A stretch of 64,000 nucleotides of DNA. Origin: Strix aluco (Eukaryota; Chordata; Aves; Strigiformes; Strigidae). Made by a program: the position numbers and the translations under genes. The notes under the pieces were generated by a model. That model was not told where the DNA came from, ran no database searches, and saw nothing but the letters and a program-made list of their open reading frames with translations. The DNA lies in contig NC_133971.1 in NCBI RefSeq assembly GCF_031877795.1, positions 65,036,463 through 65,100,462 on the forward strand, written 5' to 3'. This document shows, piece by piece, positions 23,895 through 37,350 of the stretch. Position 1 is the first letter of the stretch; the number at the start of each line of letters is the position of its first letter.

Positions 23895-26800
23895 ATAAAC
23901 TTTTCCTGAGAAAAAGAATATTTAAAGTAAACTTTTATTCTAAAACCTATGCAATATGTAATTAAATAATAATTATTTTACCAAAGTGATGGGTTTAGAA
24001 ATAGTCATTAAACTGACAGGCACTTGGATGATTTAGAAGCTTGTAGAGGAATCACAGTCTTCAGACCAAAAACTGTCTTTGCATATGTATTTACCAATAG
24101 TAGAGGTTATTCTCTATGCTGCTGAAAAATTGCAGGTAAGATGCAAGGAATGCTGTTGTTCCCAAAGAGTTCACAAGACAAGGCTGTGACCCAGGAGGTC
24201 ACTTGGTGCTAGCAAAGCCCTGCAGCGGTGAAGAGCTGGGAGGGGTGGGAGCATCACATGCATGATCAGCACAGAAGACAGAAGTCAAGAAGGCAAGAAG
24301 ATGGAAGACAAGATTGTGAGATGCTGTTAGTAGGCAGAATGAGGATAACTGAGCAGATGTTCCCTTGAAAAGTTTTCTACAAGCTCTTGAGAGACAAAAA
24401 GGAGAACCCCATGCAAAAGTCTCATCATCATCTCTTGTGCAGGGCGTGAAGGATGTGAGAGCTTGAAAGAGGAAAGCAGAATAAGGAAAAAATGTGGTCA
24501 TCTGGGAAGGGATAAAAGCAAGTATGTCTAGTCTAGGGCAACATGTATAGCTTTGGGGCAAGAGTTGGAAACAGAGGGAGGCTTTCTGTGACTGCAAGTC
24601 TTGTTTCCAGTAAAGGAGATCCATTTGTGGCTCTTGTAAGTAGGTGAAGAAAGGATAAATTGGAAGAACTACTAAATGCTAGTAACGTCAAAAGGCAGTC
24701 AGTTTAAAACAGTGGTAAAGGTGATAGGATGTTCTGAGTGAAATTAAAATTTCACTAGTTAAGACATGGTACGTGTTTGACAGAAGCAGCTAATGCGCTG
24801 TCTGTCATTCTTGAAAAGAGCCAGTTTATTAAGGGTTTATACCTAACATAAATAAAACTTGAATGAAGGGTTTAGTCAATTGTAGTTTTAATAACAAAAA
24901 GCCTCTCCCTGAGTAGCTTTAACAAATTGGAAATTTCTTTACAGCTCCCCAGGTTGTCAGTTTAGTTTATTTTCTTTTTTTCTTTTTACAGCAGAGATGG
25001 TAGGCACCCCAATCAAAGCAAATGAATAAAGCTGTACAAAAAAGCAATGATTCACAAATGAAAGTAAAGTCTGGGAGCAAGTTTAAATGTATGAAGGTAT
25101 GTTTTATAGTGGTTTTCCACTATTGCTGTTTTCTTTCCGTTGTTCTTTTTCTTTTTTTCCAGTTTAATGGATTAGTGTTGTCACTCAGGTATTCTTGGGA
25201 CTATAAATCTCCAGCCTTTCACTATTATCATCAACAACAAGAAGTCATATCAGAGTCTGTGCAGTAGGCTGATGATGTTCATTTTCTTCCCTTTCAGAAT
25301 GCACATGTGTATCTTGTGTACTTGTCGAGTGCTGGATTGAAACACCCTGTTGTAGCACCTGGTTACTTCACCAGTTAGGACAGACAGGACTGAGGGTGTT
25401 CATCCTACTAGGTCTGCCTCCAGTTAGGAACCTGATTTTTAGTTCTGTAAAATTTCATGCTGTGGGTCCAGTCTAAATAGGCAGCAGGGGGAAAAAACAA
25501 GTATTAAATTGCAGCTTTAGTGATTCCTAATCAATTTACGGCAGCCATTTCTAGTTAGAAGTTCTACTGTGTAGCCCCAATTTAATACCTGATAGGCTCA
25601 TGTCTTCCTTCAGTTGTTGCTTTTCAGGCAACAGCAGACCTCTTTTTCCATAGTGCAAATGCACAGTCCAAGTCAAGAGCATCTCTCAGTCCAGAGCCTC
25701 CAGTTCCTGCCATTTCAAACAGGCTTCCCAGGCTATAGGGAGCAATATGGGGTTTGAGCCCAGGATTTTCAAAGTCACAGGTTTTTTTTCTCTCTACTTA
25801 TTGGATGCTTCCCATCTTGCGTGCAGTAATTTTGTGTTTTCAGCCAATTTATTATCTTCCTGTGAAAAATCAGAATAGAAAAAGAACTGGAAAATGTGTT
25901 CCTGTGTTTTCTGTCAATTTTACTGTTTTGCCTCATTGGCAGTCTCATTATGAAATTTCAGTAAATTTTTGACTCGGTGATTTTTTGGGACACTGTGTTA
26001 TTTTTAACCCAGTATATATTTTACGCTGCATACTGTCCTTTTATACATATTTTCAGTGGAAAATGTATACTTTGACTTCACTTCTGTCAACTGTTCAGTA
26101 AGCTTATAGAAAAGCAGCTCAGATTTGAATATGCTTCAGTGCAGAGCAACTTCTCTAAGTGAGAGCTGATGGTAAAATTCTGTCATCTTGGCAAGTTGTC
26201 AGTTTTTGTAGACTGTGTCCTGTGTGGTACAGAAGTAGAAAAGCAAACTAACTTCAGAACAGCTTTTATGTAGAAATAGGTTAATAAGAACATAGTTGAT
26301 CCCTGTCCCAGCACAGTTTACAGACTTGCAGGGTTTTTAGTAGGTTGTCTAAAGACAGTAGCTTTAAATAGTATGTAAATTATGTAGTGACTTATCTTAA
26401 CCAATTTTTGCAATTCTTCTTTGCTTACAGGTAACAAAATGTGGTTTCTTTCAAATGTTTGATAGCCAGATGGAGTTAATTTTTCTGTTTTCCCTCCCAA
26501 CACCATTTCAAGGGAGTTATACTGAAGGTAGGAATCCAGAATGAAAGCAAATGATCATCTCATCCAAAATGAAAGCAAATATCCATCAAATGGCCTATAA
26601 GCCAAGGGAAGGCAGGTGAATTCTGAATGTTCTGATTTTTCTCTTTTGCAGTAGTCCACAACACTCCATTTCTGCTGTCATCTGTCAAAAAAAATCTCTT
26701 TGTAAGGAAACACTGTGAGAAAATTCTCCAACAGTGCATTTGTTACAGTGAGGAAGTGGTGGGAGACAAAGAGAGGGGATGGTGAAATACTGCCATCAGT

Positions 26801-27723
26801 ACTTCTGCTGTCTGAGCATTGCAAAAGAAAAAGCATGAGCCTTCCTTCATTTTGGCAGACAGAGAAGGGCAGGAACATGTTTTGCCTTTCTGGGTGCAAC
26901 CAGCCAGGAACTGGTAGATGGGAGGTACAGTTCAAGTAGTCTTTCTTCCCTTCAGCCCACTTACCAGCATTCTCTGAGACCCTCTGTATGCATGGGAGGG
27001 TCCTCACGTTCTGGGTGGTCCTTCACTTGCCATAACATAGGAGAAAAATAATATGTCCCTGTGTGAAGGAAGTGGGGAGGATCATAAATTGGGGCTTTTC
27101 TGAAAGCATTTTTTTTTTTTATTCTCTGACATTTGCCACTCCCAAGATTTGTCCTGTAAAGATAAGGCAGGTTTGAGATGGTGTGATTTGCCATGTGAAA
27201 TGCCACCTCTGTAAGAATTAGGATTTTTTAATTCTTAATTTTAATCTCTGAATATTTCAAAGTAGCTAGGATATATATGACACAACATGACCTTGCTGTC
27301 CCTGGCTGACTTTCAAGCAAATATTTTTATGGACATTCATTGGGCCTTTTTGTCCCACAAAGTTAAAAAGAAGGAGGCTTTTCTTAAATTGCAGAACATG
27401 CATGTTTCCCTTTCCTGGACTTTTCTTCTGTGCAGATCTGCCTGAGAAATACAGAAGGAAAAAGAAATGCAATTATTTGATCAATTGTAAATTGTGATGG
27501 CACATTTAATACTTTGAGCACTTTTCTGCTTCTTGATTAAATTATCAAGACTGTTTCATTCAAGGTTTTATTTGTATGTTTTATTTAAAGTTCATACTAA
27601 TTGTAACCATGTCAGCATCATACTTACGAGTTCCTCCGACAAGTAAGCCAATGTCATTTACAAGATGCAGGATTTCTATACCAAAGAATGACATCTATTT
27701 TATTTTGTGCAGGTGCAGGAGGG

Positions 27724-27743
27724 ATATATATATATATATATAT
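27724..27743. repeat. (AT)10 microsatellite
   Basis: Uninterrupted AT dinucleotides over 20 bases. Confidence 0.95.
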
Positions 27744-30229
27744 TTACTGTTTATGGAAAAGTGCTGCTGTAACTGCATGTATGAATACCTATTCTGTCAT
27801 TTCTTCATCCAACTTTTTGCTCCAAAATTCCTTTCCACAGATTTTGTCTTGAACAAGTGTCATGAGATTTCAGATTGTTCTTCATTAAAAGTTGTAGTCC
27901 AACACTGTCCCTTAGCTAGTGAGATGCATTTAAAAAATAATCTGTATGGATGACAGGCTATATTGAAGAGTTTGTTACCACGTGAATAGTGTCTTGATTT
28001 CAGCAACATTATTGATAGATGAAACTTTACTATGTAGTTATCTGCTACTTTTAGAAAAAAGAATTGTTAAGCCTTTTATTAAAAACTAAACTAATATACT
28101 TTGTTCAAAGACAAGTGACGTGTGTTAACTGCTCTAGCTCATAGCCATAGCATTCATGAGTTGTACTACAGGGAAATGACATTGCCCCTGCTTCATACAT
28201 TTTTTTTATTACTTCTATTGATCCTTGGGATAAAGTGTTGCAACTTTCCCTCTCTGCTGTTGTTAAGTGTTCCTTTTAGTTCTTAAATTCTAGATGTTCG
28301 CCCACTATGCTTAATGGTTTTGTTAGTTATCCAACAGCTTCCTAAGACTTTTTAAATGTTTGACTTAGAATCTATCAGAATAACAATTTAGGCAAGAATG
28401 AATACCAAGTAAGACTTGTCAGGTTTCACTTTTTACTAAATATTCCAAGGATTTATCAATATTTTATTTTTCCAGATGTTGATTTTTTAACTTGGTCAAA
28501 AATGAGGGATAAAATTTATTATTAAAATAAAAATAAGAGATTAGTTGACTAAAAGCAATATTTAGGCAATATAGTAATTGAAGTATGCATTAATTCACTT
28601 TTTTAGCTTTGCTGGAGAGACAACACATAGTCTTGAGCGTTCACCTTGTTGGTTAATAAACCTCGTCGTTTGGCTAGTATGTAGGGGATGAACTGGTAGT
28701 AAACTCTGTTGAACACTCAGAAGAGATGGATAGACTTTTTCAGTGATGATACATCTTCAGTGATGGTATCTCCTGATTTCTAACAGACTTCCTTAAATGG
28801 TCAGATTAATTCACTGGCAGTGTCTTAGCTGTTGTAATTAGATAGTTTGTTTCTGGTGCACTCAGTTCATAATTGATAAGTACCACGTGCCTTTTTTTCC
28901 TCTGCCTTCTCTGAAACAGTTGATGTTATGATGATGTTCTCTAAAAAGGATGATAAACAAAAGTAGTCTCTTACTATTTTGACTTACACAATCAAATACA
29001 GTTGAATAAAAAAGACTGATTAGAAGTAAAAACCTATTTAAGAAACTTGTATATCATTCTAGTCTCAGCTTCTCACCTTCTTGATACTTCACTGTACTCA
29101 CGTGTTTCAAGACATGCTGTTCTATGTAGATGCTTATGTTCTGTTTGCAAGCACTTGTGTTGTATGAGCTCTGCTTCCTGTTGTTAGTTGTGCAAAGAAA
29201 CCAGCTTTTTAATGAATATTTTTAAAGAAATACTTAAATACATGCACTACTGAAAAAGATGGAAATACTCTATGAGAATTTCAAAAGTGTTGAAAAAATT
29301 TGGCAAGATCTCCAATACAGACTGAAAGTGCCCTTTATGTCAGTATTCTCTGTGTTCAGAATGTAATTACAAGTGCAAATAATTTGCTTTCTCTACACCA
29401 GCGAAGGAAAAAAAAAAAGACCAAAGCTGGGGAGAGGCCCTCTTTCTTCCCAAAAGTCAATTAATATTTAAATTGGTACCAAAGCATGTTATTTATAATG
29501 CCTTCTAACCTCTCGGCTGTACCTTTGTTGCATTCATTTGCTTATACGAAGCGAGTTTTATTTCAGTTCATTAGTATAGCACAACAGCAGGATGTATCAG
29601 AAAAAACTCCACTTTAAGTATTTGGTTTCAAGTGAGACAATTCTTACTTGTTGAAGGAAATACAGTAAAAACACAGGACAAAATCAATAGCAAGGACAAT
29701 CTGTGTATTGTAAGTTTTCTTCCAGTGGTGAAATAGTTTCATGCAATCCTAATACAGACTGCAAAAACTGCTTTTCTGCTTTGAGTTCTGTGAAAAAGGC
29801 ATTTGGTTCCATAATGCTATTAATTTGTCCGGTTTGCAAATTTAGTTTTGTTGACATTTTGGTTTTCTTGATTTCTTTCTTTTTTAATTGCTCATGGCAC
29901 ATTTAAATGGCACCAGTAGCTCAGGTATATGCTAATGAAGATGCCATTGTAAGGAGCACACACTCAGAAAGATGTCACCACCATTCTAGTAATAATTTTT
30001 AATTTTTGTACTCTGTATCTTATGTGGAAATCATTACTTTTTTGAAAGTGAGCCTGAAATGTTTTCCCTGGGGGAGTTATTTTTCCTTTCCTTTAGCCTT
30101 AAGTAGTTTTTTGTGGCTTTGAGTATTCTCTTTACTTACATACTAGGTTTAAATATGCTAAATGTAAAAGGTACAATAAAAGGGAGATGACTGAATTTAC
30201 CAAGGTGTGCAGAGCAGGAAGGGGTTCTC

Positions 30230-31365
30230 CAGTTGTGCTGGGATAAGCAGATGTTGCACGCTACTCAGCTCAAATCATCAGGGATGACTGCAGTATTTTC
30301 CGTACAACAGGCAAATAGCAAGGAGAACATGCAAAGGGAAAGAAGGTAATCAAGAAAAGTTAATGCTACTAAGGCAAGCAGTGCTTGAGCAGCCTTATTG
30401 CCTCTATGATGAAATGGCAGGCTTTGTGGATAAGGGGAGAGTGGTGGACTGAGTATGCTTTCACTTTAGAAGACTTTGATGCTCCCTTGTTATTCTGATT
30501 TGTAAGCTGAAAGTACAAGCTGGACAAACAGAGCACTAGGTGGGCTGAAGAATGCCTGGACTGCTGGACCTAATGGGTGTAAGTGATGGTTCAGTGTCCA
30601 GTTAGTGTCTCATGAAAAGTGGTGTACCCTCAGTGTCAAGTTCGGGGTGCAGTATTGTTCAGTATCTCTATGAAGACCCTGGTCACTGAGATGGAAAGGA
30701 AGACTGTACCCTCAACGTTAAACTGGGGGAGTGACACAGGTGGAAGAGGTGGGGTACAGTACAGAGGGACCTTGAGAAACCTGAGGATTTGACCTTCAGA
30801 AACCTCATCAGCTAAACAGGAAATACTGCAGAATTCTACAGATGGAGTGAAATAGCCCCATGCTCTCTACAGTCTGGGAGGGGACTGACTGAGGAGCAGA
30901 TGTGCTGAAGAGGACTTGAGGTTTCCAATGGATGCCAGGTTCAGTCAAAAGTATGCTCACATTGCAAATAAAGCAAGCCACATGTTGGTCTGCATGGTCT
31001 GTAGTCTGAGGGAAGATTTGTTACACTCTGTTTGTTGCTGGAAGGAATATGTTGAATTCTAAGGAAAATGGAATAGTGGCCTTTTAAAATACTAGGACAG
31101 TTGCAAAGGTGATAGACCTGAGCTCTTCGCAATAGATCTAGACAGTATAAGAAGGGGATAGTTGTCACAAGCTGTGGCTTGGGAGGTTCATGCTGCACAT
31201 TAGGAACTTTTCCACAAAGAGGGCAGGGTAGTAATGGAACAGGTTACCCAGGGTGTTGTGCAGTCTAGATGGAGGAAGGCTTGGAAGCTGCATTTCAAGC
31301 CAGAGGCTGGTCTGGGTGATCCCCTAGACCCCTGCAAATCAACATGTCTGTGAAGACAGGATGCT
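30230..31365 (+). mobile_element. old, heavily degraded CR1 LINE fragment (sense orientation)
   Basis: There is no long open frame, but the order of short nucleotide matches follows CR1 ORF2 from the RT region to the 3' tail. A finger-palm stretch near 30400 (TTTGTGGATAAGGGGAGAG) comes first. A stretch matching the segment before GVPQGS lies near 30590-30640, one matching the FADDTKL region near 30710-30740, and the AKKANG-like region near 30970. The C-terminal part reading NRLP-like lies near 31230, and the terminal GATCCCCTAGACCCCTGCAA near 31318. Divergence is much higher than in the three younger copies, and stops and indels are everywhere. The upstream limit is approximate. It is the only clear CR1 in intron 2 that lies in the sense orientation of the host gene. 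Confidence 0.7.
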
Positions 31366-34300
31366 CTGAAGAATGGGGAAGAAACAAGGCATGTTGGATG
31401 ATGGTGAGATCTCAGCAAAGCTCACTTGGGTTACAAGTCTCTAATGCAACACAGTCTTAAGGTAGCTCTGAAGCAGAACATAGTAGTCTTTGAGCCAGTT
31501 CTGCTTGTGTAGTATCTAAAGTAGTCAGCCTCTAAAGAGTGACTATGAGATGCATTGAAAATTGCAGTCTTGTTTTTATATTTGCTGCTTCTAACATAAA
31601 AGAATAACAAGTTCATTATACATCTGCAAAATCAGAGCAGAAGCTAATTCAAACACCTACTAGTCTTAGTACATCAGTGCAATGAGATGGTTTCTTTTTC
31701 TCTGGAACTGTGTGTATGAGGAAAATGCTAACCTAATTTTTGGATAAAACTGAATCTTAATTCTGTGTTTTTCTCAATATTAAAATACCGTTAAGATCAG
31801 TTTGAAATTAAACTTCAGGCTAGAAACTGAAACAGGTTATGATAATTTATCTCTTAGTTTATAAGAATTTCTTTGTTTTATTTTTCAAGCCTCTATCAAA
31901 GGTGACTTTTTTGTCAGTGCTTGACAAAACTTACATGCTTGAAGTTTTGAACTGCATAATTAATTGCAAGTATTTTTAGAATATGGTTTTGTGTTAATCT
32001 GCTGTGCTTGTGCTTCATGAGCTCTCAAGCTACAGCAGATTATATAGTTCACATGATGATAAATTATAGTTTGCATTCTTTGAATAAGAATTGTAATGCT
32101 TGTATTTGATAACGATAATGTAATATAGTTTCTCTGCATTCCCAGGAAGCCCATTTCTTCTGAAATCTCTGATAAAAATGGTTTTGATATTGTAACAGCA
32201 ATTTCCAGTCTCTGACAAATATCTAAAGGAAGATGGATTTATTAGGCCAGTGGATTTCAACATGGTAATTTAGGTCTGTATGTAGAAGGCAACTTAATCC
32301 AATGCATTGTCCATTATTTTCCTTGACCACAAAATTGCTGTAAAATACTGCTCTGGTTGGTTAAGGGATTGAGACTTGGTGAAGGGTCTGCAGGTCTGGT
32401 GGTCTAGAGAGGCAAAATGTTGAAAATGGAAAAAAATGTGTTATCGTTATCAGCTAGATTCCTGAGTAATGATATGGCTGTAGGAAGTAAATTAATCTGG
32501 TAAGAAGTGATTTTGGCTGTATGTGAAAGTAGGCTTGCTGCATATGCCTGAGGTAGATGGATGGGGAGAACAACAAAATAGTAAGAAAAAAACTGGAGAA
32601 TGCTTGTATTGTAATCCTGTTTGAATGGAAATACTCTGGGTTAAAGAATATGCAGAAAAAGAGAGCAAAAATATGTACTTTTTTTTCCTTAATAGAAAAT
32701 AGTAAGTAGATGGAAAAGATCTATTCTGTAGGTTGCAAATGCAGGCTTAGTATTTGCTATTTAACCAGTAAGAACTAGGAACTGAGTATTGTAGGTCACT
32801 GATGTTTGTTTTTATAGTCTCTGGGTACCAACTCTTTAATCCTTGACAGAGGAAAGACATGTGCTCTGGTTGATTGCTTACTGGCTTAACAATGTGTATT
32901 TCTCTGTTTTATTTACTGTGACCATACCTTTAGGGAAGGCAAATGAAATATTTTATATTTGTAATTTGAACAATTTGACACTAATCCTATTTAGTAATTT
33001 TATTTCTTTAATAATAAAAATAATATAATACCTTTTTTCCTATTCTTTTAAATATTATGGGCAGTAGTAGTGTTAAGTCTGTACATCTCAGCAGAGCATT
33101 GTCACCTCTGCAGTGTGTTCATTTCTTCCCCATTAAATGCTCAAGAATACTGTTTTTTAATTTGATGTCATGTCAATCTCCAGTTTTAGAATTTGTGGGA
33201 TTGTGCTGACTGGACAACAGATTGTGTGTAGGAACTAATTTGATTTGTACCAAAAGGACACTTAAGATGATGACCCTTGACAGTAATTATGAATTGTTTG
33301 AGGGAAGTGTCATCACACCAATTTTATCTTTTGCAAGTTTGGATGACTCTGCTTTACAAACACAGCATACTATACAAATATCTGTGCAATAACAGGCATG
33401 TTTCCTTAATTAAGTACATTTACCCTTACAAAAAATAACTATGGACCAAGACAGGAATTACTTGAAGAGAAAACTATTGGAAAAAATGGATTGTTTTCAT
33501 AATTTCAAGCACTTTATAACAATAAAGTTATGGCACCGGAATTTCCCAAGGCATTTAGAAGAAGTTTTTAGCATTCATATGCCAAAAGTAGAGAGAAAAA
33601 ATAAGTGTGACATAAGTTTGAGAAGGGCAAAATTATGTAAGTCAGTAGTTTAAATACTGTTTTTAATCAGAGTGGAACCTTGTAAAAAACACAAATGGCA
33701 TACATTGGGCAGTTGTATTGATTGGCCATTTCATTTTAATTTTCATAAATGAGTCAGGCATAAAGCAGGATTCTAGTACCTTTCCAATGCTCATATACCC
33801 ACTGAGCCTCCTTGCTTCATATTTTTATCTCAAATTTGCTAATTTTCACTAAGGAAAAAGTAGTGTTAGTTGTATAAACTCTTCAACTTGCACATTTTGA
33901 TAATACCAAATTGCAGCAATATTCTGTCTTTAAGGACAGTCCTTTAACAAGGACTTTTCTTTGTCAGATTGACCTTAAGGCATAGAGACTTGGGTTCACT
34001 TTTCTGCCCCTTATTTAGCCTTTTTTTCCTCATAGTGTAGAGAAGAAGCTTATTTAATTTATGAGATTATTAAGGTGGAACATGTTGTATAATACATTTA
34101 GCAAAACCAATTGTCAATATATGCAGTGAACCCAAATGTATTAAAATATGAAAATGCAGTTGTCATCAGAATAAAATTCTTTCTGTAATGACAGTTGGTA
34201 GTAACATGTACTGACAGTTAAGGTTTGTGGACTTGTAGTATCAATGATCACAAATTAGACTAACAGCTGCTGTTTCTTTTTTTAAAGACATGCAAGTTCT

Positions 34301-37263
34301 CTTTCCTGCAGATTGCAACAGAGTGTTGAGGGTAGTCAGAGACTTTCTCTAAGTGGGCCAGAAACTTGGCTGCATTTAAAACAAGAAAAAACGCAAACTC
34401 ACAATTTTATAACAGAAATAGTTATCCTTCCTTTCTTTCTTTCCGATTATAGGAAGCATAATTCTTAACAGTTCTGTTAAGTATTAAAAAACTATGGCAA
34501 ATGTTACATTAGTTTATGATAGAATTACAATCCACTTCTAAAGCTCATTTCCGCAAGTTTTTCGGTGATGTCTGTGTCCGCATCCTGTGTCCCATCTCCA
34601 TCCTGTCCCCTCTCACCAGCTACATTCTTAAATCCTGTTGACATGATGCCAAGTGCATGATTTCTGTATGAATATTTCCTTGGCTTCTGTCACAAGGGAT
34701 GTGTGTATACCATGTACCTTTATTAAAGTTTTGCACACTAATACTCAGAGAAATAATAATGTTGATAATATAAGTGAAAACTTCAAGAAAGATGTCTGCA
34801 TATTTGTAATTGTATCTAGTACATAATATGAACAACCAAAAATACATGAACTGGACAGTTCAATAGAAAAATGTTTTTCTTGTTACAGGAGCAAAATCTC
34901 CAAACATTAAATAATGTGTACACTTTGTTTCATGTGTATGTAGAAAAACCTCACCTGCCTATTCTGGTTCTCCAAATGTAGTTGTTTTTCCTCTTTGAAG
35001 GAGAGGGGAAAAAAAACCTAAACAAGCAGAAAACCAATTTTCAGGCATAATTTATAGCAATATTTAAGTTGAAATCTGTTACAGCTTGATTTCAGACACT
35101 TATAAGCCTTGTGAGGGGTGAGTGAGCAAGAAAGCTGACTTTGTGGATGAGTCAGATTGCCTCCTTATGGAAATTTCTGTGTTACTTAGGTTTATTTATG
35201 CATTTTACAAATTAGCTGAGGAAGCAAAGACTAAGAAGGGCTTTAAATACAGAAAACAGCAATTTTAATGAAAATGTGAGTTATGTATATTTAGTATGTT
35301 GCTAGAAAATATTAATTAGTTGGAATCAGATTACTGCAGAAGCTTATGCTTGAAGCTCTTTCAAGGAGCACATCAAATCAGGTTTATCTTTTTTAGAACT
35401 GAACTCCTCTTAAACTGTTTGAAGCTGCTTATCTGTTACAGACATAAATATATGCCCCAGGTGGATATTGTAAATTCCAACTGTTGATTTTTTAAGTATA
35501 GGTGGCTGATACAGCCTCTTCATAGGATATTTTTCAAAGTTACTGAATGTTTGAGTAATACGTTCTCTGTCATAAATTCTCTATTTTTTTATAAACCTTC
35601 ACATTGTCCTCCATTGTCCTTTGGTGACCGGTTGGCTGTCTGGGACTTGTATGAACAAAGCTGCTAACCTGTTTGGCCACCATGCAGTGAGATGTTGGCC
35701 ATCATCAGCTGGTGCCAAAGTCCTGAAGCTCCCTGGGATGGGCCTGATTCAGTGGTTTGGCCAGGTTCTGCGCAGTGTTAGCACACCATCTTTGTCTTAT
35801 GTCTTTGTAGAAATTTCGGTCTGGCAAAGCTAGAACAGAACTGAATGCCCTCAGAACAAAAAAGTATGGCAATACTGGCCTGTATTTTAAAAATGAAACA
35901 AATGTAAATGTATGTATATCTATTATTGATTATAAGTTCCTGTCTGTATGAAATTTACAGTAAGTAACCTTAAGTGCAAATACACACGGAAGCAGAGATG
36001 TGATTCTTGTACTTAGTGCTGCTACGTATTTCAAACTTCAAGAAGTTTTAACACTCAAATGTTTTAAGAGCTGACTCTACTGAAGAAACGGAATGTATTT
36101 TTTTAAGCTTCTTGCAAATTGGAAGTTGTTTGGAAGTTACTGAAAGTTGTTTTATCCATTCTGATCACTTTCTGATCAGAAATGCAAAAATATGTTCAAA
36201 TAAAATAGTATTTTAAATTGTTTCATAAAGGATGTTAGTAGTCTGTTACAACGACCCTGTTGACTAAATATAGTCTAGTTACTGAGGATAACTCTGGTTA
36301 ATTCCATTTTTGTTAGATCTGCTATGCGACAGGGATATACGTAATCTCTTGAATTAAGCAGACAGTACAATAGCTGTACAAACTACTGTAACTGTAATAG
36401 TAACCTCTCTCTAGAGTGTGGTGACAGAAGAATGAAATGGAGACTCTGCTGTGAAGCAACACACTTCTGAGGACAGTAAAAATATTAATAGGTTTTCTCC
36501 CTTATTATGGATTGCCTCTCGTATACATAGATCAATTAAAATAATCCCTCAGCATAAATTACATTAAGAAAAAAGACCATTTAATGAAATATGGTCAAGC
36601 AATATGACAACAATAAAAGTTACCTCATATGAAAACATAAAAGGAATGCAAAAATGTTTCAAAACTCTATGGTAGTTTATTTTTGCATTTGTATATTAAA
36701 TTATAAAATCTGGGATCTTTTTAGGAAAGATACATCCTCAAGTATCCTGTTTAAAAAACTGCCATTTGCCATTAAGCAAGCCAATTATATGTCACTTTAT
36801 GGGTCTAAAAGAGCAATAGGGTGATATGACTTGAATAGTCATTCATAAGAGGAATTCATAATTAAATTTGTGATACATCTTACCACCATGATCCAGCTCA
36901 GGGCTAGACAGTTCTGTCACCTGCTGATAAAAGTCTATAAAAGATGTCTTTCACATTGGTGTTTTGCTCTTGAGACAAATCTGTGTGACAAGGCTTGTGT
37001 TGTGTTGTGTTGTGTTGTGTTGTGTTGTTGTGTTGTGTTTTGTTTTGTCCTGGGTTTTTTAAGCTCTGCACTAGATTCAGTTATCATGGTATATTTTTTA
37101 ATTAGTGTCAGTAAAATGAAAGGAAACAACTAAGTGTACTTAATTGGACATCCTTCTGAAACTGTTCTGCCAACCTTGATTCTGGAAGCTGCTGAATTAG
37201 TTTTCTTTTTAAAATGATTTTCCATTTGGCAGTGAAATAAAAGCCTAGCTGCAAAGCAAACAA
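31366..37263 (+). other. CHSY3: CHSY3 intron 2, fourth segment, no gene recognised
   Basis: AT-rich sequence with short open frames only. It includes the TGTTG pentanucleotide array at 36994-37040. A GC-richer patch at about 35620-35830 has a 70-codon open frame without recognisable similarity. Confidence 0.7.
36994..37040 (+). repeat. TGTTG pentanucleotide microsatellite
   Basis: About seven TGTTG units, then an interrupted TGTTG/TTTTG tail. It ends about 220 bases before the 3' end of the long CR1 copy. Confidence 0.9.
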
Positions 37264-37350
37264 AATCACAGAATCACAGAATCAACTAGGTTGGAAAGGA
37301 CCTTGAAGATCATCTAGTCCAACCATTAACCTAACATTGACAGTTCCCAT

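Larger units (their letters stand above)
21251..30229 (+). other. CHSY3: CHSY3 intron 2, third segment, no gene recognised
   Basis: This segment is AT-rich, with TTA-rich (22626-22703), ATGT-rich (23843-23894) and AT (27724-27743) simple repeats. A moderately GC-richer patch at about 24180-24640, open for 141 codons on the minus strand, resembles nothing I know. Confidence 0.7.

Noticed and set aside
36994..37040. CRISPR-like or other functional array
   Set aside because: The TGTTG units are contiguous without spacers, so it is a plain microsatellite.
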